A stretch of DNA of 32,500 bases from Armadillidium nasatum (lineage: Eukaryota; Arthropoda; Malacostraca; Isopoda; Armadillidiidae), in the NCBI GenBank assembly GCA_009176605.1, contig SEYY01012367.1, positions 10,001-42,500 of the forward strand, given 5' to 3'. The notes beneath the pieces were generated by a model, which was not told the origin of the DNA, did not search any database, and worked only from the letters and a program-made list of their open reading frames with translations. A program made the position numbers and the translations under genes. Numbering within the stretch: the stretch's first letter is position 1; every line of letters starts with the position of its first letter. Positions 1 through 18,359 of the stretch are shown one piece after another.

Positions 1-94
1 TGTTATTAAATGCTTTGTTTATTTGCTGATACAAGAGTTTCTATTTGAGTTTTTTCATATTTTTACACAAATTAAACACTTTCAATTATTTTAC

Positions 95-297
95 CCTTTC
101 TGTTGTTTTTTATATGAAGGTAACACTAAAGTAATTTTATTGTTGCCTGAAGGAGAAATAACAATTGGTTCCTTAAATGTTGGCTTTTCTGGTGGAGTCC
201 AAAAATTCAAGCAATTCGCGATTCTCTGCAAGATCCGTGTGTTGTTGCAAATTTTAACGCTAACGTTATAATGTCTTCCTTTTCTAAAACCTTCAGT
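95..297 (-). CDS. FN3 exon: end of domain 4 and start of domain 5
   Basis: On the minus strand, acceptor TTTAG precedes a phase-0 frame that opens TEGFRKGRHYNVSVKICNN, a typical FN3 F strand, and passes through a second cysteine. It then reaches TPPEKPTFKEPIVISPSG, a textbook boundary between FN3 domains, followed by NNKITLVLP, the first B strand of the next domain. The exon is 203 nt and ends at GTAAAA (a weaker donor) in phase 2, so domain 5 continues in an exon beyond the left edge. The acceptor phase matches the end of the exon at 1133-1242. The exact donor is the least certain point. Confidence 0.75.
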
Positions 298-754
298 CTA
301 AATAAAGTAATGATAGTATTAAAAATTAAAACATTAGTTAAAGTTTGGTGGACAAGTCTTACTAGGGAGGCACGAAACCTTCAAAACAGATCACATTCAA
401 CTCCCGACCAAACAAAATTTTAAAAATAAATTCTCTTCATATCTATTTCAAAATCGTGCGCCTGGCACAGACAAAAGTCAGAAAAACTCAAATTATGTAT
501 GTTTCATTACGTATAACTAGTTACTCAAATTAAGTGTTAATATTTCGAAAGTAAACAGATTGTCCGTAGAATAATTTATTTAACTCTAATGAATCATTGT
601 TTAAATGCTAGTTATTTTGTGGTATGACTGATTGAAAGGACTTTTTATTCTGCTCTTTATTATAAATGTATACATAGATATATCAAAAAGAAGAGTTAGT
701 GTTATTGCAAGAATAAGATACCAACATATAAGAACTAAACCCAAAGAAATTTAA

Positions 755-1078
755 TTAATACCAAAAGCAAGAATAGCTGAAAATATTTGTGAAAGAACAC
801 TGCTCTATATTTATCACCTGGATCAATCTATTAGTGTTGAAATTACTGAACGACAAAGATCTCAATATAGATATTATAATGAGGATGTTGAAGCATATAT
901 TGTTTATTTTATTTTGTGTGAATTTGAGATTAAATATAATCCGAAACGCCTAATTTATATAGTAATGTTTACCTTAAGTCTTAAAAAAAAACATCAGCTC
1001 CATTATAAAGATCTTGAAAGGATAAAATCAAAGTTTTTAAATTTTGAGAAAGGAAATTTGGAACACTGTCTAACATAA
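755..1078 (+). pseudogene. orphan open frame of 107 codons, unidentified
   Basis: This plus-strand frame is open from just after a TAA at 752 to a TAA at 1076, with no ATG near its start. It begins LIPKARIAENICERTLLYIY and is rich in charged residues (for example ITERQRSQYRYYNEDVEAYI), which is unusual for chance translation of AT-rich DNA. It lies antisense inside the host intron. It could be the remnant of a transposase or of another mobile-element protein. I recognise no family, and no splice sites clearly bound it. Confidence 0.25.
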
Positions 1079-1082
1079 ACAT

Positions 1083-1129
1083 TATTAAATAAATAAATAA
1101 ATAAATAAAAATAAATAAATAAATAAATT
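1083..1129. repeat. (AAAT)n microsatellite
   Basis: AAAT repeats with one interruption end three bases from the GT of the splice donor of the exon at 1133, so the donor runs directly into (ATTT)n on the coding strand. Confidence 0.9.
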
Positions 1130-1132
1130 TAC

Positions 1133-1242
1133 CTCCACCTTTCCTCTACCATTAGCACAATTAACGAGTTGAACCTCATCTGAATTCATTTCACGAAAAG
1201 TTATTTGGCAGGACATGTTGTGTGGCGAGATCAAATAACTTT
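1133..1242 (-). CDS. FN3 exon: middle of domain 4
   Basis: Minus-strand exon of 110 nt. Acceptor ATAATTTAG is followed by two bases that complete a split codon, then the frame [18 protein letters not shown] and [16 protein letters not shown], ending at donor GTAAAT in phase 0. It joins in frame to the exon at 95-297, giving ...GKVE/TEGFRKGRHYNV, a normal E-F transition of an FN3 domain. The domain start is missing here and may be the short exon at 1586-1684. Two cysteines (MSC and VNC) may pair with those in the next exon. The recognition rests on phase fit and on the neighbouring exons, since this piece alone has no strong motif. Confidence 0.62.
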
Positions 1243-1311
1243 CTAAATTATAATGAAATTGAAACTTTTCCATCTTCAACAGTTTTGGTTATCAGCAGTT
1301 TTGGGGATTTT

Positions 1312-1443
<132 letters not shown>

Positions 1444-1585
1444 TCATGAGTTATATTCGTATAAAATTTACATCTTTAATTCACATAAAAAAAATATTCA
1501 TAAAATTCAATAAGACATAATAAAAACAGTAATAAAGTATAACAAATATACAAAAATACATATATATAAAATACGAAAATTGTAC

Positions 1586-1684
1586 TTGAAAGCTTATCTG
1601 GGAAATGGGTAACAAATATTTTAGTTAATGGTGTTGATTTAGTACTACTTATTTCAATTACTCTGTAGTCAACCAACATTATAT
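1586..1684 (-). CDS. candidate FN3 exon: start of domain 4
   Basis: A 99-nt minus-strand segment with acceptor TTTCTTTAG and a possible donor CAA/GTACAA. It would use phase 1 on both sides, exactly what is needed between the exons at 3778 and 1242. The translation, MLVDYRVIEISSTK through TKIFVTHFPDKLS, has the length and alternating hydrophobic pattern of FN3 strands A and B, but lacks the usual B-strand tryptophan (THF in its place). The donor is imperfect. If it is not an exon, domain 4 would lack its first two strands. Confidence 0.42.
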
Positions 1685-2654
1685 CTAAAGAAAGGTGCAA
1701 CAAAACTCTCAGCAATCGAAGTTGAATAATAATACTATTAATGCATCATAGAAATGTATCATTAAAATTCAAATGAAAACAACCAACATTTAATGAGAAG
1801 GAAAATTTTTTTAATCTTTTTTCGAAGTTACCTTCAAGAAATATATCGAAATATGGTGACAAGTAATGATTGAATCATCAAAGCAAATGCTACTGAACAT
1901 CTAAGCCGTATAAGGCAAAATAACTTGTTTGTTCCTCTAAAAAAAAAAAAAAAAAATGAAAAGTACTTTTCATATGGTCATAGCAAAGGTATTTCAAATC
2001 ATGTTCCAATTCGGACTCGTTTCTAAATATTGCCTGAAGAAGAAGAAGAAGAAAAAAAAAAATAAACACCACCAAGATATTTCCAAAGGTGCAATATCTC
2101 AGTTATTAACGGTAAATCTCCCAAATTTCACCTCATCTTCCATGATAGTAATGGTGAAATACAATATTGTTTAGTTATTTCCAAAGCCGACTACATAAAG
2201 TCCAGTTGATAAAGAAAACTCATCGAAATATGAGAACCACAAGTAAAGATAAAGAAAGGGAAAAAAGCTCAAATGATTCTAATGTAAATGATACTCTGAA
2301 TTTTCCCTTGGCATCAACCTTTTGATGATGAATAAGAGACAGAAGACGAAAAAGGAATTCTTTAAATAGTTGATTTGTATTCTGATAAAAAACAAAACAA
2401 AAAAAAACTGCAGAATGACGCAAATCCTCTCTATTTCATTAAGAAAAAAAAAATGCTTCAAATTCAGTCACATTATTCGGCGATATCTGGTCTATTCTTC
2501 CAGCAAATTTCCTACCAGGTATTTCTTAGTAATTCAGATAAGAATCAGATGAAAAGCACAAAAGATTTAATGGTGAAAAGGCAGAGAAAATATTATTTAA
2601 AAAAAAAAATATTTGACTTCTATTCATAAATGACTGAACATTGAGATTCTTTTG
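1685..2654. other. intron, AT-rich, nothing recognised
   Basis: Long A and T runs and a short GAA-rich tract near 2036-2055. Open frames here are short and have low-complexity composition. No mobile-element protein was recognised. Confidence 0.4.
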
Positions 2655-3357
2655 ACGAGATGTAAGACAAGTTGGGATATGGACAAGTTGGGATAAGACC
2701 CAAGTTGGAATAAGATCCAAGTTGGGAAAGACCCAAGTTGGGATAAGACCCAAGTTGGAATAAGACCAAAGTTGGGATAAGACCAAAGTTCGGATATGGC
2801 CCCAAGTTGGGAAAGACCCAAGTTGGGATAAGACCAAAGTTGGGATAAGACCAAAGTTGGGATAAGACCCAAGTTGGGATAAGACCAAAGTTGGGAAAGA
2901 CCCAAGTTGGGATAAGACCCAAGTTGGGAAAGACCCAAGTTGGGATAAGACCCAAGTTGGAATAAGACCCAAGTTGGGATAAGACCAAAGTTGGGATAAG
3001 ACTAAAGTTGTGATATGGCCCCAAGTTGGGAAAGATCCAAGTTGGGATAAGACCCAAGTTGGAATAAGACCCAAGTTGGGATAAGACCAAAGTTGGGATA
3101 AGACCAAAGTTGGGAAAGACCCAAGTTGGGATAAGACCCAGGTTGGAATAAGACCCAAGTTGGGATATGGCCCCAAGTTGGGAAAGACCCAAGTTGGGAT
3201 AAGACCCAAGTTGGAATAAGACCAAAGTTGGAATAAGACCAAAGTTGGGATAAGACCAAAGTTGGGAAAGACTCAAGTTGGGATAAGACCCAGGTTGGAA
3301 TAAGACCAAAGTTGGGATAATACCAAAGTTGGAATAAGACCCAAATTGGAAAAAGAC
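2655..3357. repeat. 17-bp minisatellite, about 40 copies
   Basis: Tandem units of consensus AAGTTGGGATAAGACCC, mixed with 16-bp (GGGAAAGACCC) and 18-bp (GATATGGCCCC) variants. The unit length is not a multiple of three and the monomer has no stop on the minus strand. This leaves long overlapping open frames in all three minus-strand frames, made of LIPTWVLSQLGS-like repeats; these are artefacts, not genes. Variants recur in partly ordered blocks, which suggests expansion of multi-unit blocks. Confidence 0.95.
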
Positions 3358-3753
<396 letters not shown>

Positions 3754-3777
3754 CTTTTGAGAGAGAGAGAGACTTAC

Positions 3778-3847
3778 GCGCTTCTAGGGGTTCAATTGTC
3801 AAAGGACCTGTTTCACTCTGGACTTGATTTTCAAAAAGTGTAAAAAC
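3778..3847 (-). CDS. FN3 exon: G strand of domain 3
   Basis: A 70-nt minus-strand exon with acceptor TTTACTGTAG and strong donor GTAAGT. It encodes [15 protein letters not shown] and then LTIEPLEA. Joined in phase 0 to the previous exon it gives [16 protein letters not shown], the canonical F-G hairpin of FN3 (Y-x-F-x-V-x-x-x-x-N). It ends in phase 1, the usual phase for introns between FN3 domains. Confidence 0.78.
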
Positions 3848-3935
3848 CTACAGTAAAGGAAAAGTTTTGTTACAACTGCATAACCAAATATTTTCTTTTA
3901 AAATATTTACAGAAACACAAAGACTAATTACTTAC

Positions 3936-4180
3936 TTTGAAAGTATACTTTCTAAAGGGTTGTAATTCATTTTCCCAAATATAAGTGCATGTTAAATCAG
4001 CACAAATTTCAGACTGATTTAATATTCTTCTATCATTGTATGGAAAATAGTATATTTGCATAAGTGTAACTGTGAAATATTTAATAACACAAACGTGCTT
4101 CCATTGCGATGGAATTTCCCACATAAGTTTCACTGAATCCTCAACTAAAGAAACCTTAAAGTTTTCCAGTGAATAAAGAA
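3936..4180 (-). CDS. FN3 exon: strands A-F of domain 3
   Basis: A 245-nt minus-strand exon with acceptor AAATTTCAG and strong donor GTAAGT. The two leading bases complete a codon started by the exon at 4279-4456. The frame then reads SLENFKVSLVEDSVKLMWEI, where LMWEIP is the B-strand tryptophan and following proline typical of FN3, and YFTVTLMQI is the C strand. Near its end lie LTCTYIWENELQPFRKYTFK, the E-F region. The domain is completed by the next short exon. This is the clearest single FN3 exon in the window. Confidence 0.85.
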
Positions 4181-4278
4181 CTGAAATTTATATTGAAGTA
4201 AATGCTAACAGTTTTAAATTAATGTACTTACTATACTTCGTATTTCGGTATTTGGTATTTATAAACAACTACAAGTAC

Positions 4279-4456
4279 CTGTCTCATTATATTTAAGAAT
4301 AAAAGGATTAAATCTTAAAGTAGGGCAACCTTCCACCCATGGCTTCACTTTTATAACAAGTCCAAAGGAACTCTCATTCTTCGGAAAATTAAATTCTTTC
4401 TTTCTCTCCTCCAGATTCATATTTCTTAAAGTAATAGGGTTCTTGCAAAACTCAAA
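4279..4456 (-). CDS. FN3 exon: second half of domain 2
   Basis: A 178-nt minus-strand exon with acceptor TTCCTTACAG and donor CAG/GTACTT, phase 0 in and phase 1 out. It encodes FEFCKNPITLRNMNLEERKK, then ESSFGLVIKVKPWVEGCPTL, then FNPFILKYNET. FGLVIKVKPW fits an FN3 F strand, with a cysteine following at EGC. Upstream it joins in phase 0 to the exon at 18104-18219, giving [16 protein letters not shown], so one domain is split by an intron of about 13.6 kb that contains the nested transposons. Confidence 0.78.
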
Positions 4457-9620
<5,164 letters not shown>

Positions 9621-9709
9621 TTTTTTACAGATCGCCACCACTCACGGGCAGAGCCCTTTTTAAGGAGGGGGCACTCACAAGGGGGAAGAAAACTCATTCA
9701 AACACAGAC

Positions 9710-10690
9710 CTAACGCACATCCCTTAGGTGGGCACAGACGGAAGCCTTGAAGAGTGGAAGATTAAATACAGGAGGAAAAATAGATGATGGAAGAGAGTTC
9801 CACAGAACAGAAGTGGCTGGAAAGAAGAAGGCCCCACAACGGGCTAGCCTGGGGTCTCCAACATCCACACAAAATTGGTGCGAAAGCAGGGCACCCCTTG
9901 TGCAACGAGGACGACGCAACGGTGGAGGAATGCGAGAGGTCAATTACATCGAACACCTGCCATTGTAGTACGTATAGAAAAGAGATAGTGCGCCAACGTC
10001 ACGCCCAGAGATAAGGGATCAAAAGAGTTTGAAAGTAGGGGACAGATAATTAATCTTATAACTTTAGTTTAGACTCAACCCTATCTAAAAGAGAGAAGGA
10101 GCCGGAGCCCCCTCCCCCAAAATGCGAGAACACTACTCTATACAAGGGCGAATAAGACCCTTATATATTTGGAGTAACTTCTCAGAAGAAAAAAATTCTC
10201 GCAATCTGAACAGAACTAGAACTACCAGCTTCTTAGAGGCCGCTTTAGCAACCATTGTGATGCATGGGTTCCAAGACAGTTTATTGTTTATGTTTAGACC
10301 AAGAATGTTAATGTTATTTACAGGTGAGACGGGAGAGTCATCGAAGAGGATAGGAAAGTTAGGAGGTGTTTTTGAGAGGGAGATGTAAAGAAGTTGAGTT
10401 TTTAAAGAGCTGAATTTCACAAGGTTGCTATGACCCAACCGGGAAATCCCATCCGGATCGGCAAGAATAGAATTGGAAAGTTGAAGACGAGAAGCAACTC
10501 TAGAAGCAAAAGAGGGAGCAGATTTGAAACTAGTAGACGAATGTAGAGTTGAGTCGTCAGCATAAGAGTGAACAGAGTTAGAAGTACAGTTGAGAAGATC
10601 GTTAATGAAAAGTAAGAATAAAATTGGAGATAAAACTGAACCTTGAGGAACACCACAGCTGACAGAAAAAAGAGGAAGAGGTTGCTCCAT
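9710..10690 (-). pseudogene. LINE-B B1 reverse transcriptase, C-terminal half
   Basis: Open frame at 10690-10133 with the RT core: CGVPQGSVLSPILFLLFIND (RT motif 4 region), then VHSYADDSTLHS, where YADD is the catalytic aspartate pair, and further on NINILGLNINNKLSW. After a break at 10133 the tail continues in another frame to 9710 (SRIPPPLRRPRCTRGALLS, then LWNSLPSSIFPPVFN). The upstream RT motifs are in other frames at 10690-10900 and beyond the hAT insertion. Confidence 0.85.
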
Positions 10691-10894
10691 CTACAAGTGA
10701 CGAAATGGAACGATCTGAGAGAAAACTAGACAAGAGTAAGCAAAGGAAGGAGGAAACCCAAAGGAAGGGAGCTTGGAGAGCAGCGACGCATGCCATACCC
10801 TGTCAAAAGCCTTGGATATGTCAAGTGCCACCACACAAGATTCCCCGAAATCCCCAAGGCCAGAAGATCATAGATCAGTAAGATAGGAAAGTAT

Positions 10895-10902
10895 GTCACC
10901 AG
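10895..10902. repeat. target-site duplication, left copy
   Basis: GTCACCAG, identical to 13365-13372, directly outside the hAT terminus. Eight bases is the hAT-superfamily length. Confidence 0.92.
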
Positions 10903-11067
10903 CAGAGGTGGGCGCGCAAATTTTAAAATTTAGAGCGCAAACTCAAAAGCGCAAATTTTAAAAACTTTGTCCGCAAATGCAAAAGCGCACATTTTTTCAA
11001 AAATTTAGTCCGCAAATGTCACACATGTCCGAAAATAAAATAAAAATTTTAAAGCGCAAATTTTGAA

Positions 11068-11125
11068 GCAAAAAAAAAAAAAAAAAAAAAAAAATAAATT
11101 TTTTTTTTTTTTTTTTTTTTTAATT
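11068..11125. repeat. A-run / T-run inverted pair
   Basis: About 25 A followed by a short spacer and about 23 T, capable of a simple hairpin, near the left end of the hAT element. Confidence 0.85.
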
Positions 11126-11229
11126 ATTTTTAAATTTTATTTGATAAATGCAAATATATAATAAAAAATGAGAAAGAATTTTTTATTATTTATTCAGCCA
11201 CCTATGATCTCTTCCTTCTCGTAGCTCTC

Positions 11230-11541
11230 CTATTGCATTCTGAAAAGGGTCATATTCCCTTTCATGAAAATAAATTTTTCAAAATTGCTGGATGCAATGG
11301 CTGCCCTCTTTGGTCTTAGAATGTCAGAGCCTTGACTAAACAACTTCTCCATGGCCGCTGAGCTGGGTAATGGGGTATTATACTTCATAAACAAGTCCAC
11401 CCAGACCTCTTGGTATTCACATGGAAAAAGGTTCCTAGTGAGAGGGGTATTGTGGTGAACATCTACTGCATCCCAGCTATCCAAGGTTTGCCGCAACTTC
11501 TCCTCCAGAGGTGTCTGCTGGATATATGGGACCTTCAGTTT
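11230..11541 (-). pseudogene. hAT transposase exon 2, C-terminal dimerisation domain
   Basis: Acceptor TTTTTCAG precedes KLKVPYIQQTPLEEKLRQTL. The frame then carries YNTPLPSSAAMEKLFSQGSD and RPKRAAIASSNFEKFIFMKG, ending LFRMQ and a stop. The P-x-SSAA-x-E-x-x-FS-x-G pattern and the later N-F-E-K-x-x-F-x-K-x-N are the hallmarks of the hAT C-terminal dimerisation region. It is phase 0 with exon 1 (DPFK/KLKV). The exon itself has no stop or frameshift; the lesions are upstream. Confidence 0.9.
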
Positions 11542-11606
11542 CTGAAAAATTTAGAAATGGTATCAAGAACTCAAATCTTTTTAAGTTTCATTTGAACATT
11601 ATGTCA

Positions 11607-12255
<649 letters not shown>

Positions 12256-12300
12256 ATAAGAGATGCTTAAAGTTTGTTCTAAATTATAAAAATAGCTCAC

Positions 12301-12962
<662 letters not shown>

Positions 12963-13364
12963 AATATCTTTTATTATCGAGGACAATTTGATATTTTTTA
13001 AATATCGTTTTTTTTTTAAAAAAATCGGCATTCCTAGTTTAAGTATTAACTTTTAATTAGCAGAAAGAGTAATAAAATTTGGCTGATTAAATAAAAAACT
13101 GAAATATAAGCCCAAAATTGTTTTTTATTAAGAAAAATGATGAAGCGCAAATTGGTAAGCGCTAATTTCAAAAAACTTCCGCAAAAGCGCAAAATATTTT
13201 TTAAAGCGCAAATTTGCGCTTTTGCGCTCTTAAAAAAGTTGTTAAGCGCAAAATGCAAAAGCGCACATTTTCGAAATTTAGCGCAAAACGCAAAAGCGCA
13301 AAAAAAAATTTTAAAGCGAAAATTGCGCTTTTGCGCTTCATTTTGCGCTTATGACCACCTCTTG

Positions 13365-13372
13365 GTCACCAG
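13365..13372. repeat. target-site duplication, right copy
   Basis: GTCACCAG, the partner of 10895-10902. The LINE-B copy at 27267-27274 (CTGGTGAT on its coding strand) serves as an in-window empty site. Confidence 0.92.
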
Positions 13373-13751
13373 TTAGTAGACCTCGAGCGTCGAAAGCCAT
13401 ACTGGTGATCTGAGAGAAGAGAATGAGACTCCAAATGATCCAGGAAATGAGAGTTGAGGAGAGTTTCAAAAATTTTAGACAGAATACAAGTGAGAGCTAT
13501 AGGTCGATAGTTAGAAGGGTCAGAGCGGCTTTCTTTTTCGGGATCGGTTGAACAAATGCGCGCTTCCAGAATAGAGAAAAAGTATTAGTATTAAGGCATA
13601 GAGAGTAGAGCTGAACGAAGACAGGCGCTAACTCGGAAGCACACTCCCTCGGAACACGAGGGAGAATGCCATCCGAGCCACTGGCCTTCCTGACGTTTAT
13701 CGATTTCATGATCCCAAGCATCCGATCATGAGTAATTGCAGGTAGAGACAT
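13373..13751 (-). pseudogene. LINE-B B1 reverse transcriptase, N-terminal part
   Basis: Minus-strand frame with INVRKASGSDGILPRVPREC, then LFWKRAFVQPIPKK, the start of the RT domain, and, after a frameshift near 13510, a YRPIALTCILSK-like block leading to a GFRRSRST segment at about 13395. The hAT element interrupts immediately after this. A 4-bp tandem duplication (ACT/AACT) next to the target site is an independent frameshift. Confidence 0.8.
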
Positions 13752-14334
13752 GGGATACCTGAGAGGAGAAGGAGTAGGAGAATGGATGCCAGAATCGAGC
13801 AGGGTGGAATTAGAAGAGAAAAGGAGGCCGAAGAGATTAGCCTTTTCAGAGGTAGTATTAGCTACAGAACCATCAGAGCGAATAAGAGAAGGAAAGGCAG
13901 ATTTACAGAAGTTATTAGATATATTTTTGACAAGAGGCCAGAAATTTTTATCAGTAGGAGAGCCATGGAGGTCAGCCCACTTCCTTTTTGTGAAAGTACG
14001 CTTAGTCCGTCGAAGAACATCCCTGCAACGATTCCGAGCTGAATGAAAATTGGCAAGAGTGATAGGAGAAGGAGAGTTTTTCCATTCACGATAAGTACTG
14101 TCTTTCTAACGAAGGGCAAGAGAACAGCCGTCATCGAACCATGGATTTTGAGGAGAAAAGGATTTAGTTGAAGATGGAATGAATCTGCGCATCCCGTCAA
14201 GGATTACGGCCCCTACCTTTTCAGCAGAGACAGAAGCGTCCCCCGAGGCAAAGCAAGATTCACTCCAATGGTAGTTTGCAAAGAAGCGACGCATTGCCCC
14301 CCAATTGGTCCGATTAAAGTGCCAGAAAGTACGT
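13752..14334 (-). pseudogene. LINE-B B1 endonuclease-RT linker
   Basis: Between the SDH motif and the first RT block the minus strand keeps partly open frames, for example FSPQNPWFDDGCSLALR near 14130, which resembles linker regions of CR1/jockey elements (P-W-F-D-x-x-C). Frameshifts break it into at least three frames. Confidence 0.65.
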
Positions 14335-15072
14335 TTATGGCATGGTGAAACTGTTAGAGAAAGAATTGTAACTAAGAGCTATAAGATTATGGTCAGAGTT
14401 ACCAATATGAGGGAAAATGGTGTATTTATATCTAGGAGTAGTGGTGAAGCATAAATCAAGTGTGTTCAAGAACTGGTTAGGGCGATCTGGAATGTGTGTA
14501 GGTTCCCTAATCAGCTGTTCCAGATCGTTGAGAATGCTGAATGATTTGGCCTCCCTCCCACCTGTATCAGTATGAGAGGAGCCCAACCCTTCAGTGGGGT
14601 GTACATTGAAATCCCCTAAATAGAGGACTTCAGCAATTGGATGAGAAGAAGTAACAGTCTCGTGAGAAGTAGTAAGATGCTGAAAAAGAGCTGGAAAATC
14701 TGTTCCATTATGGGATCAGTAGCAGAAACACAAGATGATTGTAATAGTAGGAAGACAGATTTTAAGCCATAAAACATCGAAATTAGGAGATTCTAGATTT
14801 ACGAGACGTGTCACAGGAGTGTTAATGTTAATATAGGCACAGACTCCACCATTTAATCTGAAATTGTGAAAAAAGTTGTTGTTGGAGACATTGAGGTTGT
14901 TAGAGAAAGAATCCCTGTCCAGCTGGGTCTCAGACAGAAGCAAAAGGTTAAGATAAGAGTTAGAGAGGTGATATTCAACAGATTCGATATTAAAGCGGAG
15001 ACCACGGACGTTAGCAAAGTCAATAGATAGCCCCCTTCTGCACTCACCCACACGTCCATTCAATCTTGTCAT
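14335..15072 (-). pseudogene. LINE-B B1 endonuclease domain (APE type)
   Basis: The frame begins MTRLNGRVGECRRGLSIDFA and continues NVRGLRFNIESVEYHL, then LLLLSETQLDRDSF with the catalytic glutamate, LNGGVCAYI, and a stop near 14715. In the same frame it then reads LYLGDFNVHPTEG, then IPDRPNQFLNTLDLCFTT, then HIGNSDHNLIALS with the SDH motif. LSETQ, GDFN and SDH in this order and spacing identify an apurinic-type endonuclease of a jockey/CR1-like LINE. One in-frame stop is the main lesion. Confidence 0.87.
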
Positions 15073-15079
15073 TCAAAGG

Positions 15080-15860
15080 ATCACAACACTCACCCACACC
15101 CCCACACACGCAAAAGCACGAAATTCTTATACTCATAAAAAACTAAACCAAGGTAAAACGGGACCAAAACAGAATTAAAAGAATGTACATCAATTACATT
15201 AAACAATTAAAAATAAAAATAAAAAAATTAAAATAAATTAGCGAACAGATACGCTATACTAAAAGAAAAGAGTTGAAACTTAGCTTAATTTCCTCGTACT
15301 AAAAGATTGCTGAAAACTAAAAATTTTCATACGTCTGAAGTTCGGAGCTTGAATTTAAATTACTAAAAACGCAAACACAGAAAAAAAACCTAACACTTTA
15401 AATAATAATTTTAACTAAACTAAAAAAAAACACAGGTTAAAACACAATTGAAAAACAGGCTAAAACCAAAATTAAATAAATACTTAAAAAAAAAGCAAAC
15501 ACAGAAATTACTAAAAACGCAAACACAGAAAAAAAAACCCTGACACTTTAAATAATAATATTAACTAAACTAAAACAAACAAGTTAAAACACAATTGAAA
15601 AACAGGCTAAAATATAAAATTAAATAAATACTAAAAAAACGCAAACACAGAAAAAAAATTATCACTTTTAATAATAATGTTAACTAAACTAGTAAAACAA
15701 AAGTTAAAACAAAAAAGTATAGCCCAATGGAAACACAGGCTAAAACCAAAATTAAAATACGAAACACTTAAAACGACAAACACAAGGCTTCCTCACGTAC
15801 ATCCATACTCGGTCAAAGCTAACTATAAACTGCAACGCTGAATGCCAGCTGCCATCGATC
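15080..15860 (-). repeat. LINE-B 5' region with about three imperfect tandem units
   Basis: The block containing AAACGCAAACACAGAAAA begins near 15366, 15513 and 15637. Each is followed by CTTTAAATAATAAT-type and AGGCTAAAACC-type sequence, giving units of about 125-147 bp. The position directly upstream of the LINE-B endonuclease frame suggests a 5' UTR with promoter-like monomers. It ends near 15860, where LINE-A sequence resumes. Confidence 0.6.
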
Positions 15861-18036
<2,176 letters not shown>

Positions 18037-18103
18037 GAAAGAGAAATAAAGAGAGGGGAAGCAGACAGATTTTTCTGTGACTGATCTTGAAATAATTTCT
18101 TAC

Positions 18104-18219
18104 AGTATCTAGAGACATTATATAGTGAAGTCCTTGTATGTTGTCGTTATTATCATACCAGTTGACGAATATCTCTCCATTTTTTTCCACTGCATGGATA
18201 CGAGTCAATTCTTTTGGAC
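18104..18219 (-). CDS. FN3 exon: first half of domain 2
   Basis: A 116-nt minus-strand exon with acceptor TTGCATAG and donor ACT/GTAAGA. Two leading bases complete a split codon, and it ends in phase 0. It encodes [20 protein letters not shown], then [19 protein letters not shown]-x-x-L-T at the A strand, GEIFVNW at the B strand with the diagnostic tryptophan, and LHYIMSL at the C strand are clear FN3 features. It joins in frame to the exon at 4279-4456. The acceptor lies only about 7 bp from a 129-bp (TA)n tract, so no normal polypyrimidine tract is present. Confidence 0.75.
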
Positions 18220-18224
18220 CTATG

Positions 18225-18359
<135 letters not shown>

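Larger units (their letters stand above)
298..1132. other. intron of the FN3 gene
   Basis: AT-rich sequence between two FN3 exons. It holds a plus-strand open stretch (755-1078) and, next to the exon donor, an AAAT/ATTT microsatellite. I see no other gene or recognisable mobile element. Confidence 0.5.

Noticed and set aside
2526..3309. Two overlapping minus-strand proteins of 238 and 229 residues
   Set aside because: They come from the 17-bp minisatellite; the same periodic peptide appears in several frames, so the lack of stops is a property of the monomer.
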